64,000 bases of DNA from JBFLXR01 sp040757065 (GTDB taxonomy: Bacteria; Pseudomonadota; Gammaproteobacteria; Burkholderiales; Gallionellaceae): assembly GCA_040757065.1 (NCBI GenBank), contig JBFLXR010000002.1:118286-182285 (forward strand), written 5' to 3'. Shown here in pieces: positions 1-9,818 of this stretch (its first letter is position 1; each line of letters starts with the position of its first letter). The notes under the pieces were generated by a model. That model had not been told where the DNA came from and did no database searches. It saw only the letters and a list, made by a program, of their open reading frames with translations. Position numbers and translations under genes: made by a program.

Positions 1-129
1 CTTTCAAAAGCAGATGGCTCCGGCAACACGCAAGTACACATGAAGTGCCCCATCATCATCAATGCCACCAAGCGTGTTGGCATTCAAAAAGCGCTGCGCG
101 ACGCAGGTCTGGCGATACGCGGGAACTAA
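1..129 (+). CDS. C-terminal fragment of an unrecognised protein
   Basis: Frame 1 is open from the window edge for 42 codons and stops with TAA at 127-129, 19 bp before a bidirectional terminator, which is what a real gene end looks like. The visible tail ends in KALRDAGLAIRGN. I do not recognise the family and no motif is visible. It converges on rplQ. The upstream part lies outside the window. Confidence 0.45.
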   Translation, partial: LSKADGSGNTQVHMKCPIIINATKRVGIQKALRDAGLAIRGN

Positions 130-148
130 ATTTCTCCAGACGGAAAGC

Positions 149-176
149 AAAAAAGCCGGTTTTCACCGGCTTTTTT
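149..176. terminator. Bidirectional Rho-independent terminator
   Basis: A perfect 12-bp inverted repeat, aaaaaagccggt (149-160) and accggctttttt (165-176), closes a 4-nt loop. The A-run on the left and T-run on the right make it work in both directions. It lies between rplQ (minus) and the convergent gene fragment (plus). Confidence 0.9.
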
Positions 177-196
177 GTTGTCCTGCAACCTGCGAA

Positions 197-589
197 TTAC
201 TCGCCTGCCACTTCCACCGCTTCTGCAGTTTCCGGACGATCCAGCAGCTCGACCAACGCCATCGGCGCATTGTCGCCCTGACGGAAACCGAACTTCAGAA
301 TGCGCAGATAACCGCCATTGCGATTGGCATAACGCGGGCCCAATTCGTCGAACAGCTTGACCACCATTTCGCGGTCGCGCAGACGGGAAAAAGCCAGACG
401 ACGATTTGCCAGACTGGGGTTCTTGCCCAAAGTCAAAATGGGTTCTGCCACGCGGCGCAGTTCCTTAGCCTTCGGCAACGTCGTCTTGATGACTTCGTGG
501 CGCAGCAGGGAAACAGTCATGTTGCGCAACATCGCCAGACGGTGGCTGCTGGTGCGGTTAAGTTTTCTCAGACCTAAACGGTGACGCAT
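197..589 (-). CDS. rplQ: 50S ribosomal protein L17
   Basis: Encodes L17 (130 aa), a large-subunit protein near the peptide exit tunnel. The N-terminus [17 protein letters not shown] and the segment [20 protein letters not shown] are diagnostic. It is the last gene of the alpha cluster rpsM-rpsK-rpsD-rpoA-rplQ, 12 bp after rpoA, and is followed by the terminator at 149-176. The length fits proteobacterial L17. Confidence 0.98.
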   Translation of the reverse strand: MRHRLGLRKLNRTSSHRLAMLRNMTVSLLRHEVIKTTLPKAKELRRVAEPILTLGKNPSLANRRLAFSRLRDREMVVKLFDELGPRYANRNGGYLRILKFGFRQGDNAPMALVELLDRPETAEAVEVAGE

Positions 590-601
590 GATTATCCTCT
601 C

Positions 602-1573
602 TTACTTCTCAACAGCAGCAGGCCAGTTTTCCAGCTTCATGCCCAGCGAAAGGCCATGCTCTGCGAGAACCTGCTTGATTTCGTTCAGCGACTTGCGGCC
701 CAAATTCGGGGTACGCAGCAAATCGGTTTCAGTGTACTGAATCAGGTCGCCAATGTAATGAATGCTTTGTGCCTTCAGACAGTTGGACGAACGCGGTGTC
801 AGCTCCAAATCATCGACCGGGCGCAGCAGCAACGGATCGACCTTAGGCGCTTGCGGCTTTTCAACCGGAGCCGGGGTGCCTTCCAGCGCTGCAAACACAG
901 CAAATTGCTCCACCAGAATGCGTGCAGCATAACGAATCGCTTCTTCTGCATCGATCGCACCGTTGGTTTCGATATCGATCACCAGCTTATCCAAATCGGT
1001 ACGCTGCTCAACGCGTGCGCTCTCCACGGCATAACTCACGCGGCATACCGGGCTGAACGAAGCATCCAGAGCGATATGCCCAACAGCGCGGGTTTCACCC
1101 GGAGCCTGACGGGAAATGGCGGAAACATAGCCGCGACCTTGCTCGACCTTGATTTCCATGTCCAGCTTGCCACCCGCAGTCAGGTGTGCGATTACGTGGG
1201 CAGGATTAATCACTTCCACATCTGCGCTTTGTGCAATATCGCCAGCGGTTACCACGCCTTCGCCTTCTTTCTTCAGGGTCAGCACGGCTTCGCGCGCATT
1301 GTGCAGCTTCAGCACAATACCCTTCAGGTTCAGCAGAATGTCGACCATGTCTTCCTGCACGCCATCCAGCGTGGAGTACTCGTGCAGCACGTTCGCAATC
1401 TTGACTTCGGTCGGTGCGAACCCCGGCATGGAAGAAAGCAGGATACGGCGCAGTGCATTGCCCAGCGTGTGTCCGTAGCCACGTTCAAAGGGTTCCATCA
1501 CCACCTTAGCTTTGGTGGCAGAAACTCTTTGCACATCGATAATGCGTGGCTTCAGAAGTTCATTGTTTTGCAT
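602..1573 (-). CDS. rpoA: DNA-directed RNA polymerase subunit alpha
   Basis: The alpha subunit (323 aa) nucleates core RNA polymerase assembly and contacts promoter UP elements and activators. The N-terminal dimerisation domain carries [19 protein letters not shown] (about residues 28-46). The C-terminal DNA-binding domain carries [19 protein letters not shown] and [16 protein letters not shown]. It sits between rpsD (17 bp upstream) and rplQ, the standard place in the alpha operon, so polymerase and ribosome synthesis share a transcript. Confidence 0.99.
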   Translation of the reverse strand: MQNNELLKPRIIDVQRVSATKAKVVMEPFERGYGHTLGNALRRILLSSMPGFAPTEVKIANVLHEYSTLDGVQEDMVDILLNLKGIVLKLHNAREAVLTLKKEGEGVVTAGDIAQSADVEVINPAHVIAHLTAGGKLDMEIKVEQGRGYVSAISRQAPGETRAVGHIALDASFSPVCRVSYAVESARVEQRTDLDKLVIDIETNGAIDAEEAIRYAARILVEQFAVFAALEGTPAPVEKPQAPKVDPLLLRPVDDLELTPRSSNCLKAQSIHYIGDLIQYTETDLLRTPNLGRKSLNEIKQVLAEHGLSLGMKLENWPAAVEK

Positions 1574-1590
1574 ATCCTACTCCGCGTGGA

Positions 1591-2220
1591 TTACTTGGAA
1601 TACAACTCAACAACGAGATGCTCGTTAATCGTTGCAGGCAATTCAGAACGTTGCGGCTTGGCTTTGAAGGTACCCTTCATCGCCTTGGCATCGACATCCA
1701 GCCATTCCGGGAAACCGCGCTGCTCGGCAGCCTGAATCGCAGACTTAACACGCAGATGCGCTTTTGCCTTGTCGGCCACTTCCACCACGTCGCCAGCGCG
1801 CACTTGGTAGGAAGGAATATTCACGCGCTTGCCGTTAACCATCACGCCGTTGTGACGCACAACTTGGCGCGCTTCAGAACGGGAAGCACCGAAGCCCATA
1901 CGGAAAGCCACGTTATCAAGACGGGATTCCAGCAATTGCAACAAGCTTTCGCCGGTAATGCCATGCTCGTTTTCCGCACGCTGATAAGTCAGACGGAACT
2001 GTTTTTCCAGCACGCCGTATACGCGGCGCAGCTTTTGCTTTTCACGCAACTGACCGGCATAGTCGGACAGGCGTTGGTTTTTCTTCTGGCCGTGTTGTCC
2101 GGGCGGATAAGCGCGGCGTTCAACCGAACACTTATCGGTGAAACACTTTTCACCCTTCAAAAACAGTTTTTCGCCTTCGCGGCGGCACTGACGGCACTTT
2201 GCATCAAGATTTCTAGCCAA
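1591..2220 (-). CDS. rpsD: 30S ribosomal protein S4 (zinc-knuckle type)
   Basis: S4 (209 aa) is a primary 16S rRNA binder and starts 30S assembly. The C-terminal S4 domain is clear ([35 protein letters not shown]). The N-terminus has four cysteines, C9, C12, C26 and C31 ([12 protein letters not shown]), followed by YPPGQHGQ. This is the Zn-binding C+ form, unlike the cysteine-poor E. coli S4. In E. coli S4 represses the alpha operon; whether this version does is unknown. Confidence 0.97.
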   Translation of the reverse strand: MARNLDAKCRQCRREGEKLFLKGEKCFTDKCSVERRAYPPGQHGQKKNQRLSDYAGQLREKQKLRRVYGVLEKQFRLTYQRAENEHGITGESLLQLLESRLDNVAFRMGFGASRSEARQVVRHNGVMVNGKRVNIPSYQVRAGDVVEVADKAKAHLRVKSAIQAAEQRGFPEWLDVDAKAMKGTFKAKPQRSELPATINEHLVVELYSK

Positions 2221-2237
2221 GGTCGGTCTCCCAAAAA

Positions 2238-2627
2238 TTAGATACGGCGCTTTTTCGGCGGACGGCAGCCGTTATGCGGAATCGGCGTAATGTCAGAAAT
2301 GCTGGTGATCTTGAAACCCACCGCATTCAGCGCACGCACTGCGGACTCGCGACCAGGACCGGGGCCCTTAATGCGCACTTCCAGATTCTTCACGCCGTAT
2401 TCCTGAGCAGCTTTGCCAGCCATTTCGGCTGCCACCTGTGCCGCAAACGGCGTGCTCTTACGGGAGCCCTTAAAGCCGTTGCCGCCACTGGTGGACCAGG
2501 ACAGTGCATTACCCTGACGATCAGTAATCGTCACGATTGTGTTGTTAAAAGAGGCGTGGACGTGAGCAATGCCCTCGGCAACGTTCTTTTTGACTTTCTT
2601 ACGCACGCGCGTATTAGTCTTAGCCAT
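2238..2627 (-). CDS. rpsK: 30S ribosomal protein S11
   Basis: S11 (129 aa) is part of the 30S platform next to the E site. Signature segments are [32 protein letters not shown] and the C-terminus [18 protein letters not shown]. The gene lies 17 bp upstream of rpsD and 19 bp after rpsM, co-transcribed in the alpha cluster. Confidence 0.98.
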   Translation of the reverse strand: MAKTNTRVRKKVKKNVAEGIAHVHASFNNTIVTITDRQGNALSWSTSGGNGFKGSRKSTPFAAQVAAEMAGKAAQEYGVKNLEVRIKGPGPGRESAVRALNAVGFKITSISDITPIPHNGCRPPKKRRI

Positions 2628-2646
2628 GGTTCAATCCCCTGTAAAA

Positions 2647-3012
2647 TTACTTCTTGGCGCCAGCGATGGCCTTACGCGGGCCCTTGCGGGTACGCGCATT
2701 GGTGCGGGTACGCTGACCGCGCACCGGCAACCCGCGGCGATGACGCAGGCCGCGGTAGCAACCCAAGTCCATCAGACGCTTGATATTCATGGTCACTTCA
2801 CGGCGCAGGTCACCTTCAACCGTATACTTGCCGACCTCGTCACGCAGCTTATCCATTTCGGCATCGCTGAGATCCTTGATCTTGGCATTGTTGGCAATGC
2901 CGGTCGCGGCGCAAATTTGCTGCGCGCGAGTACGGCCGACACCGTAAATCGCGGTCAGCGCGATTTCGGCATGTTGATGATTCGGAATATTTACACCTGC
3001 AATACGAGCCAT
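2647..3012 (-). CDS. rpsM: 30S ribosomal protein S13
   Basis: S13 (121 aa) sits in the 30S head and contacts L5 and P-site tRNA. It begins [20 protein letters not shown], has the helix-hairpin-helix region [11 protein letters not shown], and ends in a basic tail [18 protein letters not shown]. It is the first gene of the alpha cluster, downstream of the extended -10 promoter at 3044-3052. Confidence 0.98.
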   Translation of the reverse strand: MARIAGVNIPNHQHAEIALTAIYGVGRTRAQQICAATGIANNAKIKDLSDAEMDKLRDEVGKYTVEGDLRREVTMNIKRLMDLGCYRGLRHRRGLPVRGQRTRTNARTRKGPRKAIAGAKK

Positions 3013-3043
3013 GCAGCTACCCTATCGTTCTAAAAAAACAAAA

Positions 3044-3052
3044 ATTATACCA
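3044..3052 (-). promoter_or_regulatory. Promoter of the alpha operon (extended -10)
   Basis: On the minus strand the rpmJ-rpsM gap reads TATGGTATAAT: a consensus -10 (3044-3049) with the TG extension at 3051-3052. No good -35 lies 16-18 bp upstream, as expected for an extended -10 promoter. The next bases are T-rich, unlike the GC-rich discriminators of the other ribosomal promoters here. Confidence 0.65.
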
Positions 3053-3073
3053 TATCAGGCAATGGGAAACCCA

Positions 3074-3187
3074 TTAGCCCTGACGTTGCTTATGACGCGG
3101 ATCGGTACAGATCACGCGAACAATCCGGTTGCGCCGAATCACCTTACAGTTACGGCAAATCTTTTTTACGGATGCTTGTACTCTCAT
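3074..3187 (-). CDS. rpmJ: 50S ribosomal protein L36
   Basis: A 37-aa protein beginning [20 protein letters not shown] and ending RHKQRQG. It keeps the zinc-ribbon ligands C11, C14, C27 and H32, so it is the zinc-binding form of L36, which stabilises 23S rRNA near the peptidyl transferase centre. It lies between infA (28 bp upstream) and rpsM, as in other betaproteobacteria. Confidence 0.97.
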   Translation of the reverse strand: MRVQASVKKICRNCKVIRRNRIVRVICTDPRHKQRQG

Positions 3188-3215
3188 TTCAGTCTCCTCA
3201 GTACCAATCTGTCGA

Positions 3216-3434
3216 TCATTTCGCGCGGAACACAATGCGCGCTTTGCTCAAATCGTAGGGTGTCAACTCCACGGTAACTTTATCGCCGGGCAAGATACGA
3301 ATGTAGTGCATACGCATTTTTCCGGAAATATGACCCAATACGATATGTCCATTTTCCAACTTTACGCGAAACGTCGCGTTCGGCAGAGATTCAACGATCT
3401 CGCCTTGCATCTGAATTACATCTTCCTTTGCCAT
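3216..3434 (-). CDS. infA: Translation initiation factor IF-1
   Basis: IF-1 (72 aa) binds the 30S A site and helps IF-2 and IF-3 select the initiator tRNA. It is a single OB fold with the family motifs [20 protein letters not shown] and [20 protein letters not shown]. Its ATG overlaps the secY stop by one base, so the two are translationally coupled. The placement between secY and rpmJ is typical of betaproteobacteria. Confidence 0.98.
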   Translation of the reverse strand: MAKEDVIQMQGEIVESLPNATFRVKLENGHIVLGHISGKMRMHYIRILPGDKVTVELTPYDLSKARIVFRAK

Positions 3435-4747
3435 CAGCGTCCGAACCCACCTTTGAAATTCGCCTTCTTCAGCAGACTTTCATACTGATGCGTCATCAGG
3501 TAAGACTGCACCTGAGCCATGAAGTCCATGGTCACCACAACCAAAATCAGCAAGGAAGTTCCGCCAAAGTAAAACGGCACATTCCACTTCACCACCAGAA
3601 ACTCTGGCAGCAGACAAACCAGCGTGATATACACCGCACCGACCAAAGTCAGGCGCAACATAATCTTCTCGATATAGCGCGCTGTTTGTTCGCCGGGACG
3701 AATTCCCGGTAAAAACGCACCGCTCTTCTTCAGGTTATCCGCTGTTTCTTTCGGGCTGAATACCAGCGCCGTGTAGAAAAAGCAGAAGAAGATAATCGCG
3801 GCTGCATACAGCAACACATAAATCGGCTGACCGGGCGACAGCTTTTCGCTGATGTCGCGCAGCCAAGTCATTCCCTGCCCCGCACCGAACCATCCAGCCA
3901 GCGTCGCCGGAAACAGGATAATACTCGACGCAAAGATCGGCGGAATCACACCTGCCATATTCAACTTCAGCGGCAGATGACTCGCTTGACCACCATACAC
4001 CTTGTTGCCGACCTGACGCTTAGCATAGTTCACCAAAATCTTGCGCTGCCCGCGTTCAACAAATACCACCAGTGCCGTAACCGCAAACGCACCGATCAGC
4101 AAGAACAGCACCAGCGGGATAGAGAAGGCACCAGTTCGCGCCAGCTCTAGCGTGCTGCCGATGGCGCTCGGCAAACCTGCTGCAATCCCCGCAAAGATAA
4201 TCAGCGAAATACCGTTACCCAAACCACGCTCGGTAATCTGTTCACCCAGCCACATCAAGAACATGGTGCCGGTCACCAAGGTCACGACCGTGGTCAGATT
4301 AAACATCACACCGGGATTCGGCACCAAGCCCGGCTGCGCTTGCAAAGCAACCGCAATACCGAATGCCTGGAAAATCGCCAACCCCAACGTACCGTAGCGC
4401 GTGTACTGCGTCATCTTACAGCGTCCGGCTTCGCCTTCTTTTTTCAGTTGCTCCAATTGCGGAACGGCAATTGCAGCCAGCTGCATAATGATCGAGGCCG
4501 AAATGTACGGCATGATCCCGAGCGCGAAAATCGTAAAGCGCGACAAGGCGCCACCCGAGAACATGTTGAACATGCCCAAAATTCCGCCTTTTTGGCTCTT
4601 AAACAAATCAGCCAAAACCACCGGATCAATGCCCGGCACCGGAATATGAGCGCCGACGCGGTAAACCACCAGCGCACCCAACAGGAACCACAAGCGACGA
4701 CCAAGATCGCCGTACTTGTTATTTTGCCCCTTCGCAGCGATGCTCAC
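3434..4747 (-). CDS. secY: Protein translocase subunit SecY
   Basis: SecY (437 aa) is the channel of the SecYEG translocon in the inner membrane. Ten hydrophobic segments are visible. The N-terminus has [27 protein letters not shown]. The segment [15 protein letters not shown] and the basic cytoplasmic loop [17 protein letters not shown] are conserved family features. It is in the spc cluster, 9 bp after rplO. The partner secE is in this window at 29768-30115; secG is not. Confidence 0.98.
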   Translation of the reverse strand: MSIAAKGQNNKYGDLGRRLWFLLGALVVYRVGAHIPVPGIDPVVLADLFKSQKGGILGMFNMFSGGALSRFTIFALGIMPYISASIIMQLAAIAVPQLEQLKKEGEAGRCKMTQYTRYGTLGLAIFQAFGIAVALQAQPGLVPNPGVMFNLTTVVTLVTGTMFLMWLGEQITERGLGNGISLIIFAGIAAGLPSAIGSTLELARTGAFSIPLVLFLLIGAFAVTALVVFVERGQRKILVNYAKRQVGNKVYGGQASHLPLKLNMAGVIPPIFASSIILFPATLAGWFGAGQGMTWLRDISEKLSPGQPIYVLLYAAAIIFFCFFYTALVFSPKETADNLKKSGAFLPGIRPGEQTARYIEKIMLRLTLVGAVYITLVCLLPEFLVVKWNVPFYFGGTSLLILVVVTMDFMAQVQSYLMTHQYESLLKKANFKGGFGR

Positions 4748-4756
4748 AGAGCGTCC

Positions 4757-5191
4757 TTACTCCGCAACGCTGCCGCCAGCGGCTTGCACTGCAGCCAGCG
4801 CACCCTTGGTGAGCAGCAGACCTTGCAACGTTACCGCACGGGACAACTCGCCGGATACGACCACCTTAGCAGCCAGCGCATTAGCAGGTACCACGCCCGC
4901 TTGCTTCAATGCCAGCAAATCGATTGCATCGACCGGCATTTTTTGCAGATCGGACAAACGCACAGTCGCTGTGTCATCACGTGTCAGCGACACGAAGCCA
5001 CGCTTCGGCAGACGGCGCTGCAGCGGCATTTGACCGCCTTCGAAACCGACCTTATGAAAACCGCCGGAACGGGATTTTTGACCCTTGTGACCACGACCGG
5101 CAGTCTTACCCAGACCAGAGCCGATACCGCGACCCACGCGACGCTTAGCGTGCTTGGAACCTTCACCAGGCTTAATTTGATTCAGTTGCAT
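4757..5191 (-). CDS. rplO: 50S ribosomal protein L15
   Basis: L15 (144 aa) is a late 50S assembly protein. The N-terminal Gly- and Arg-rich extension is clear ([20 protein letters not shown]) followed by [19 protein letters not shown]. It directly abuts rpmD (no spacer) and precedes secY, the usual spc order. Confidence 0.97.
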   Translation of the reverse strand: MQLNQIKPGEGSKHAKRRVGRGIGSGLGKTAGRGHKGQKSRSGGFHKVGFEGGQMPLQRRLPKRGFVSLTRDDTATVRLSDLQKMPVDAIDLLALKQAGVVPANALAAKVVVSGELSRAVTLQGLLLTKGALAAVQAAGGSVAE

Positions 5192-5377
5192 TTACGCCTC
5201 GCACTTAACCAGGTAAAACACTTTGTTAATCATGCCGCGCACTGCCGGAGTATCTTCCACTTCTACAGTGTGATTCAGACGGCGCAGACCGAGGCCACGT
5301 ACACAATCGCGGTGCGACTGCTTGGTACCGATTACGCTTTTGACCAGCGTCACTTTCAGCTTTTTGGTTTCGGCCAT
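5192..5377 (-). CDS. rpmD: 50S ribosomal protein L30
   Basis: L30 (61 aa) is a small 23S rRNA-binding protein. The segment [20 protein letters not shown] followed by [20 protein letters not shown] is the family signature. It lies between rpsE (3 bp upstream) and rplO in the spc cluster. Confidence 0.97.
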   Translation of the reverse strand: MAETKKLKVTLVKSVIGTKQSHRDCVRGLGLRRLNHTVEVEDTPAVRGMINKVFYLVKCEA

Positions 5378-5380
5378 GAC

Positions 5381-5899
5381 TTACCCCAAAATTTCTTCAA
5401 CAGACTTACCGCGCTTGGCAGCGATTTCAGACGGCGAATTCAGCGCCTGCAGACCGTTCAGCGTAGCACGCACTACGTTGTACGGATTGCTGGAGCCGAT
5501 ACACTTCGCCAGAATGTTATGCACGCCAACCGCTTCGAATACGGCACGCATCGCACCGCCGGCAATAATACCGGTACCTTCGGATGCGGGCTGCATAAAC
5601 ACTTTCGCCGCGCCGTGACGGCCGATCACTGCGTGATGCAGTGTGCCGTTCTTCAAATTCACCTTCACCATCTTGCGACGGGCTTCTTCCATTGCCTTTT
5701 GTACGGCAACGGGCACTTCTTTCGACTTGCCCTTACCCATGCCGATACGGCCATCGCCATCGCCCACCACGGTCAGCGCAGCAAAACCGAGAACACGGCC
5801 GCCCTTCACCACCTTGGTTACGCGATTGACGGAGATCATCTTTTCGATGAGGTCGTCGCTACGCTCTTCTTGCTGCACTTTACCTTGCGCCTTAGCCAT
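5381..5899 (-). CDS. rpsE: 30S ribosomal protein S5
   Basis: S5 (172 aa) lies at the mRNA entrance and is important for decoding accuracy. The double-stranded RNA-binding part is [20 protein letters not shown] and the second domain has [20 protein letters not shown]. Two ATG codons are adjacent (5902 and 5899). I chose the second because its GAGG ribosome binding site is 6 nt away rather than 3, and S5 normally begins with one Met. The alternative adds one residue. Confidence 0.95.
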   Translation of the reverse strand: MAKAQGKVQQEERSDDLIEKMISVNRVTKVVKGGRVLGFAALTVVGDGDGRIGMGKGKSKEVPVAVQKAMEEARRKMVKVNLKNGTLHHAVIGRHGAAKVFMQPASEGTGIIAGGAMRAVFEAVGVHNILAKCIGSSNPYNVVRATLNGLQALNSPSEIAAKRGKSVEEILG

Positions 5900-5912
5900 C
5901 ATTCACCTCGAA

Positions 5913-6269
5913 TTAGAACTGCAAGCCATGCTCGCGCGCGGCATCGGCCAGCGCTTTAATGCGACCATGATATTTGTAACCGGAACGGTCGAAAGCGACT
6001 TGGGTCACCCCTGCGCTCTTGGCCTTTTCAGCAATGAGCTTGCCAACCAACGCCGCAGCAGCCACGTTACCACCATTGGCAACTTCCTTGCGCACGCCGA
6101 CTTCCAGCGTGGATGCGCTAGCCAGAATCTTGCCGCCGCAAGCGGAAACCACTTGTGCATAAATATGCAAGTTGGAGCGATGCACAGCCAATCGAACCGT
6201 CTTTTGCTCAGCAATTCTTGCACGGGTTTTGCGTGCTCTACGCTGACGCGCTACATTCTTGTTCAACAT
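5913..6269 (-). CDS. rplR: 50S ribosomal protein L18
   Basis: L18 (118 aa) binds 5S rRNA and anchors it to the 50S central protuberance with L5. The motif [15 protein letters not shown] and the C-terminus [20 protein letters not shown] match the family. Its place between rplF and rpsE is the standard spc order. Confidence 0.97.
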   Translation of the reverse strand: MLNKNVARQRRARKTRARIAEQKTVRLAVHRSNLHIYAQVVSACGGKILASASTLEVGVRKEVANGGNVAAAALVGKLIAEKAKSAGVTQVAFDRSGYKYHGRIKALADAAREHGLQF

Positions 6270-6280
6270 ATCAGCCTCAA

Positions 6281-6814
6281 TTATTTCTTCTTGGTTTCTT
6301 TCAGGATCACCACTTCGTCGGCATAACGCACACCCTTGCCCTTATAGGGCTCAGGCTTACGATAAGCGCGAATTTCAGCGGCCACCTGACCAACTTGCTG
6401 TTTGTCTGCACCAGTCAGCACGATTTCGGTTTGCGACGGTGTCGCAACCTTCACGCCAGCCGGCATTTTATAAGCAACCGGATGGGAAAAACCGAGAGAC
6501 AAATTCAGGGTATCCCCAGCAGCCTGCGCACGGTAGCCCACGCCCACCAGAGTCAGCTTGCGCTCGAAGCCCTTGCTTACGCCAGTAACCATGTTCGCCA
6601 ACAAAGCGCGGATCGTGCCCGACATGGCATTCGCCTGTTGCGACTCGCTCGTAGCCTTACACAGCAGCATATCGCCTTCGCGCACCACAGACACATTGCC
6701 GGACAACGCTTGCGACAGAGAACCCAGCGGTCCCTTCACAATGATTTCGTTAGCGGTCAGCGCGACTTCAACACCAGCCGGCACCGCAATCGGATTTTTT
6801 GCAACTCTAGACAT
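6281..6814 (-). CDS. rplF: 50S ribosomal protein L6
   Basis: L6 (177 aa) sits near the factor-binding site of the 50S subunit. It begins [20 protein letters not shown]. The C-terminal signature is [20 protein letters not shown]. Two repeated alpha/beta domains fit the length. It lies 9 bp after rpsH. Confidence 0.98.
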   Translation of the reverse strand: MSRVAKNPIAVPAGVEVALTANEIIVKGPLGSLSQALSGNVSVVREGDMLLCKATSESQQANAMSGTIRALLANMVTGVSKGFERKLTLVGVGYRAQAAGDTLNLSLGFSHPVAYKMPAGVKVATPSQTEIVLTGADKQQVGQVAAEIRAYRKPEPYKGKGVRYADEVVILKETKKK

Positions 6815-6823
6815 GGCTACCCC

Positions 6824-7219
6824 TTACGCGACGATACACAACACTTCGCCGCCGATACCATTGGCGCGAGCCTTGCGGTCAGTCATCAACCCCTTGGAGG
6901 TAGAAACGATCGCAATACCCAGACCGTTCATCACCTTAGGAATATCGTTGCTGCCCTTGTAAATACGCAGCCCGGGGCGACTTACGCGCTGGATCTTTTC
7001 GATCACAGGACGGCCTGCATAGTATTTCAGTGCGATTTGCAAAGAGGGCTTACCTTCGTTGGCTGCAACATTGAAGCCATCGATGTAACCTTCATCCAGC
7101 AACACTTGTGCAATTGCCGCCTTCAATTTCGAAGAAGGCATCGACACTGCTTGTTTTTCCGCCTGCTGCGCGTTGCGAATACGCGTCAGCATATCGGCGA
7201 TCGGATCATTCATGCTCAT
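6824..7219 (-). CDS. rpsH: 30S ribosomal protein S8
   Basis: S8 (131 aa) binds the 16S rRNA central domain; in E. coli it also represses translation of the spc operon. The N-terminus [16 protein letters not shown] (after two extra residues) and the C-terminus [20 protein letters not shown] are diagnostic. Whether it autoregulates here cannot be told from the sequence. Confidence 0.97.
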   Translation of the reverse strand: MSMNDPIADMLTRIRNAQQAEKQAVSMPSSKLKAAIAQVLLDEGYIDGFNVAANEGKPSLQIALKYYAGRPVIEKIQRVSRPGLRIYKGSNDIPKVMNGLGIAIVSTSKGLMTDRKARANGIGGEVLCIVA

Positions 7220-7230
7220 ACAATTCGTCC

Positions 7231-7536
7231 TTACCAGCTCGCCTTGACTACACCGGGAATCTCACCGCGCATTGCATGCTCGCGCAACTTGATACGACCC
7301 AAACCAAACTTTCTGAATACACCGCGCGGACGACCAGTCAACGCGCAACGATTACGCAGACGCACCGGGCTGGAATTGCGCGGCAGCGCTTGCAGCTTCA
7401 GACGCGCTTCGTGGCGCTCTTCGTCACTCAGCTTCACGTTTGCAATAATCGCCATCAGTTCAGCACGCTTGCCAGCGTACTTTTCCACCATGTCACGGCG
7501 CTTTTGCTCACGGTTAATCAAAGCAGTCTTTGCCAT
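7231..7536 (-). CDS. rpsN: 30S ribosomal protein S14 (zinc-independent type)
   Basis: S14 (101 aa) belongs to the 30S head. It is the long C- form: the paired CxxC knuckles of the short form are absent and only one cysteine remains in [20 protein letters not shown]. The rest of the family signature, [18 protein letters not shown], is intact. It lies 7 bp after rplE. Confidence 0.97.
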   Translation of the reverse strand: MAKTALINREQKRRDMVEKYAGKRAELMAIIANVKLSDEERHEARLKLQALPRNSSPVRLRNRCALTGRPRGVFRKFGLGRIKLREHAMRGEIPGVVKASW

Positions 7537-7543
7537 TTCAACC

Positions 7544-8083
7544 TCAGTTCTTCAAAGGGAATTTGAATGCCGTCAGAAGAGCACGCGCCTCTTCGTCCGA
7601 CTTCGCAGTGGTGGTGATCGTAATGTTCATACCACGCAGCGCGTCAATCTTGTCGTACTCAATTTCCGGGAAAATGATCTGTTCCTTGACGCCCATGTTG
7701 TAGTTACCACGACCATCGAAGGACTTACCGGAGATACCACGGAAGTCGCGAATACGCGGGATCGCAACCGTCACCAGACGATCCAGGAATTCATACATGC
7801 GCTCTTTACGCAAAGTCACCTTACAGCCGACCGGGTAACCCTGACGAATCTTAAAGCCCGCGATGGACTTTTTCGCCTTGGTTACAACAGGCTTCTGACC
7901 GGAGATTTTCTGCATGTCGGAAACAGCATGCTCCATCACCTTCTTATCCGCCACAGCCTCGCCCACACCCATATTCAGAGTGATTTTTTCGATGCGTGGC
8001 ACTTCCATCACAGACTTGTAGCCGAACTTCTTCATCAGTTCCGGCACTACAGCGTCCTTGTAGTAATCATACAAACGAGCCAT
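7544..8083 (-). CDS. rplE: 50S ribosomal protein L5
   Basis: L5 (179 aa) binds 5S rRNA and contacts S13 and P-site tRNA. Signature segments are [34 protein letters not shown] and [18 protein letters not shown]. It lies between rplX (9 bp upstream) and rpsN in the spc cluster. Confidence 0.98.
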   Translation of the reverse strand: MARLYDYYKDAVVPELMKKFGYKSVMEVPRIEKITLNMGVGEAVADKKVMEHAVSDMQKISGQKPVVTKAKKSIAGFKIRQGYPVGCKVTLRKERMYEFLDRLVTVAIPRIRDFRGISGKSFDGRGNYNMGVKEQIIFPEIEYDKIDALRGMNITITTTAKSDEEARALLTAFKFPLKN

Positions 8084-8092
8084 GTTTACCCC

Positions 8093-8407
8093 TTAAGCGT
8101 CAATCACTTCGCCGCTGGACTTGAAGACGCGCACTTTGCGACCGTCCTCCAGCGTCTTGATACCGACGCGGTCCGCCTTCTTGGTGGCCGGATTGAAAAT
8201 CGCCACGTTGGAAACGTGAATCGACTTTTCCATTTCGACAATACCACCCGCAACACCCTTAACCGGGTTCGGCTTCTGGTGCTTCTTAACCTTGTTGATG
8301 CCGCCAACCAGCAGATAGTCGCCGAGCACGCGCTGCACACTGCCGCGATTACCCTTATCTTTGCCGGTGATGACGATTACATCATCATTTTTTTTGATTT
8401 TACGCAT
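8093..8407 (-). CDS. rplX: 50S ribosomal protein L24
   Basis: L24 (104 aa) is an early 50S assembly initiator near the tunnel exit. The KOW motif is visible as [20 protein letters not shown], followed by [20 protein letters not shown]. It follows rplN in the spc cluster. Confidence 0.97.
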   Translation of the reverse strand: MRKIKKNDDVIVITGKDKGNRGSVQRVLGDYLLVGGINKVKKHQKPNPVKGVAGGIVEMEKSIHVSNVAIFNPATKKADRVGIKTLEDGRKVRVFKSSGEVIDA

Positions 8408-8436
8408 TTTGTTTCCTCGATCTTATACGCCGACGA

Positions 8437-8805
8437 TTACAGAACTTCCGGCGCCAGCGAAACGATCTTCATAAAGCGTTCGGTACGCAGTTCGCGCGTA
8501 ACCGGCCCGAAGATACGCGTACCGATCGGCTCCAGCTTGTTGTTCAGCAACACTGCCGCATTGCCGTCGAACTTCACCAAAGAACCGTCCGGACGACGCA
8601 CGCCCTTGGCAGTACGCACCACAACAGCGTTGTACACTTCGCCCTTCTTCACGCGACCACGAGGCGCAGCATCCTTGATGCTAACCTTGATCACGTCGCC
8701 AATGGCAGCGTAACGACGCTTGGAGCCGCCCAGCACCTTGATGCACATCACGGAGCGCGCACCGGTGTTGTCAGCCACATCCAACACAGACTGCATTTGT
8801 ATCAT
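8437..8805 (-). CDS. rplN: 50S ribosomal protein L14
   Basis: L14 (122 aa) lies at the subunit interface and contacts L19. The sequence [20 protein letters not shown], then [12 protein letters not shown] and the C-terminus [20 protein letters not shown], is typical. It is the first gene of the spc cluster, preceded by a 135-bp gap that contains its own promoter and two hairpins. Confidence 0.98.
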   Translation of the reverse strand: MIQMQSVLDVADNTGARSVMCIKVLGGSKRRYAAIGDVIKVSIKDAAPRGRVKKGEVYNAVVVRTAKGVRRPDGSLVKFDGNAAVLLNNKLEPIGTRIFGPVTRELRTERFMKIVSLAPEVL

Positions 8806-8847
8806 TTAAATTCTCCAACTTATTCCGCACACCGCGGCCAGTTTTGG

Positions 8848-8880
8848 AACCCGTTCGGGTTGGACCGCCGCATGCGGCGG
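8848..8880 (-). other. Two tandem hairpins in the spc operon 5' leader
   Basis: Two perfect inverted repeats lie between the predicted spc transcription start and rplN: aacccg-tt-cgggtt (8848-8861) and the 16-base palindrome ccgccgcatgcggcgg (8865-8880). They are 3 bp apart. Neither is followed by a T-run, so they look like leader RNA structure rather than terminators. A regulatory role is inferred only. Confidence 0.5.
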
Positions 8881-8897
8881 GTGAAACGAAGCCGCGC

Positions 8898-8926
8898 ATT
8901 CTACTCAAGCTTGGCGAAAAGCACAA
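8898..8926 (-). promoter_or_regulatory. spc operon promoter (upstream of rplN)
   Basis: Minus strand: -35 TTGTGC (8921-8926), 17-bp spacer, -10 TAGAAT (8898-8903), then gcgcgg. It sits at the boundary between the S10 cluster (ending rpsQ) and the spc cluster (starting rplN), the only gap above 100 bp among these genes. A sigma70-type promoter fits both position and sequence. Confidence 0.75.
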
Positions 8927-8940
8927 GCTTTTTTTGCAAC

Positions 8941-9207
8941 TTACGCTGCCTGTGCTTTTTCCACCAGCTTGGTTACGCGCCAAGTTTTGGTTTTGGCCAA
9001 CGGACGGCATTCCTCGATCGTCACCACATCGCCTTGCTTGAACTCATTGTTCTCGTCATGCGCGTGATATTTCTTGGAAACGCGGATCACCTTGCCCAGC
9101 ACCGGATGCTTTACCTTACGCTCAACCAGCACGGTTACGGTTTTGTCCATCTTGTCGCTGACCACTGTACCGGTCAGCGTACGCTTCAGATTGGTCGTAG
9201 CATTCAT
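8941..9207 (-). CDS. rpsQ: 30S ribosomal protein S17
   Basis: S17 (88 aa) is an OB-fold protein that binds 16S rRNA early in assembly. Family motifs are [20 protein letters not shown] and [18 protein letters not shown]. It is the last gene of the S10 cluster. Its ATG overlaps the rpmC stop by one base, and the spc promoter lies just downstream. Confidence 0.97.
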   Translation of the reverse strand: MNATTNLKRTLTGTVVSDKMDKTVTVLVERKVKHPVLGKVIRVSKKYHAHDENNEFKQGDVVTIEECRPLAKTKTWRVTKLVEKAQAA

Positions 9208-9398
9208 TACTGCGCACCTTTTTCATTCAACACTGTTTTCACGCGCGCAATGTCGCGACGAACTTGACGCATCTGAGCAGTATTAGTCAGCTGCTGGGTC
9301 GCCTTCTGCATACGCAGGCCGAATTGCGCCTTAGTCAGAGACAGCAGCTCTTCTTGCAGCTCTGCCTTGGATTTCGCTTTCAGTTCACTTGCCTTCAT
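9207..9398 (-). CDS. rpmC: 50S ribosomal protein L29
   Basis: L29 (63 aa) sits at the exit tunnel and forms part of the docking site for SRP and trigger factor. It begins [20 protein letters not shown] and has the coiled helical signature [17 protein letters not shown]. It follows rplP by 3 bp. Confidence 0.97.
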   Translation of the reverse strand: MKASELKAKSKAELQEELLSLTKAQFGLRMQKATQQLTNTAQMRQVRRDIARVKTVLNEKGAQ

Positions 9399-9401
9399 GA
9401 T

Positions 9402-9818
9402 TTAGGCCCCCACTTGTCTAACAACAAAAGTCGTCGGGATCGGCAGCTTTGCAGATGCCAGACGGAACGCTTCGCGCGCCAATTCTTCGGCTACGCCATC
9501 CATCTCATACAGCATCTTGCCCGGCTGAATTTCTGCAACGTAGTACTCGGGACTACCTTTACCGTTACCCATACGCACTTCAGCAGGCTTTTTGGAGATC
9601 GGCTTGTCCGGGAACACACGAATCCAAATGCGACCACCGCGCTTAATGTGGCGGGTCATCGCACGACGCGCCGCTTCGATCTGACGCGCAGTCAGGCGAC
9701 CGCGACCAACGGCCTTCAGGCCGAACTCGCCGAAACTAACCTTGTTGCCGCGCGTCGCAATGCCGGTGTTACGGCCTTTCTGCTCCTTGCGGTATTTTCT
9801 TCTAGCTGGCTGTAGCAT
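9402..9818 (-). CDS. rplP: 50S ribosomal protein L16
   Basis: L16 (138 aa) contacts A-site tRNA and organises 23S rRNA near the peptidyl transferase centre. It begins [17 protein letters not shown], close to the family start, and has [20 protein letters not shown] and [20 protein letters not shown]. The gene start overlaps the 3' end of rpsC by 17 bp, which couples their translation. Confidence 0.98.
   Translation of the reverse strand: MLQPARRKYRKEQKGRNTGIATRGNKVSFGEFGLKAVGRGRLTARQIEAARRAMTRHIKRGGRIWIRVFPDKPISKKPAEVRMGNGKGSPEYYVAEIQPGKMLYEMDGVAEELAREAFRLASAKLPIPTTFVVRQVGA

Noticed and set aside
6155..8713. An 852-codon plus-strand frame across rplR, rplF, rpsH, rpsN, rplE and rplX
   Set aside because: It crosses several real genes and their gaps on the opposite strand and has no recognisable domain. 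Low stop frequency from codon bias explains it.
8771..9010. A 79-codon minus-strand frame in the rpsQ-rplN gap
   Set aside because: It overlaps both ribosomal genes in another frame and covers the spc promoter and hairpins; no ribosome binding site or family match.
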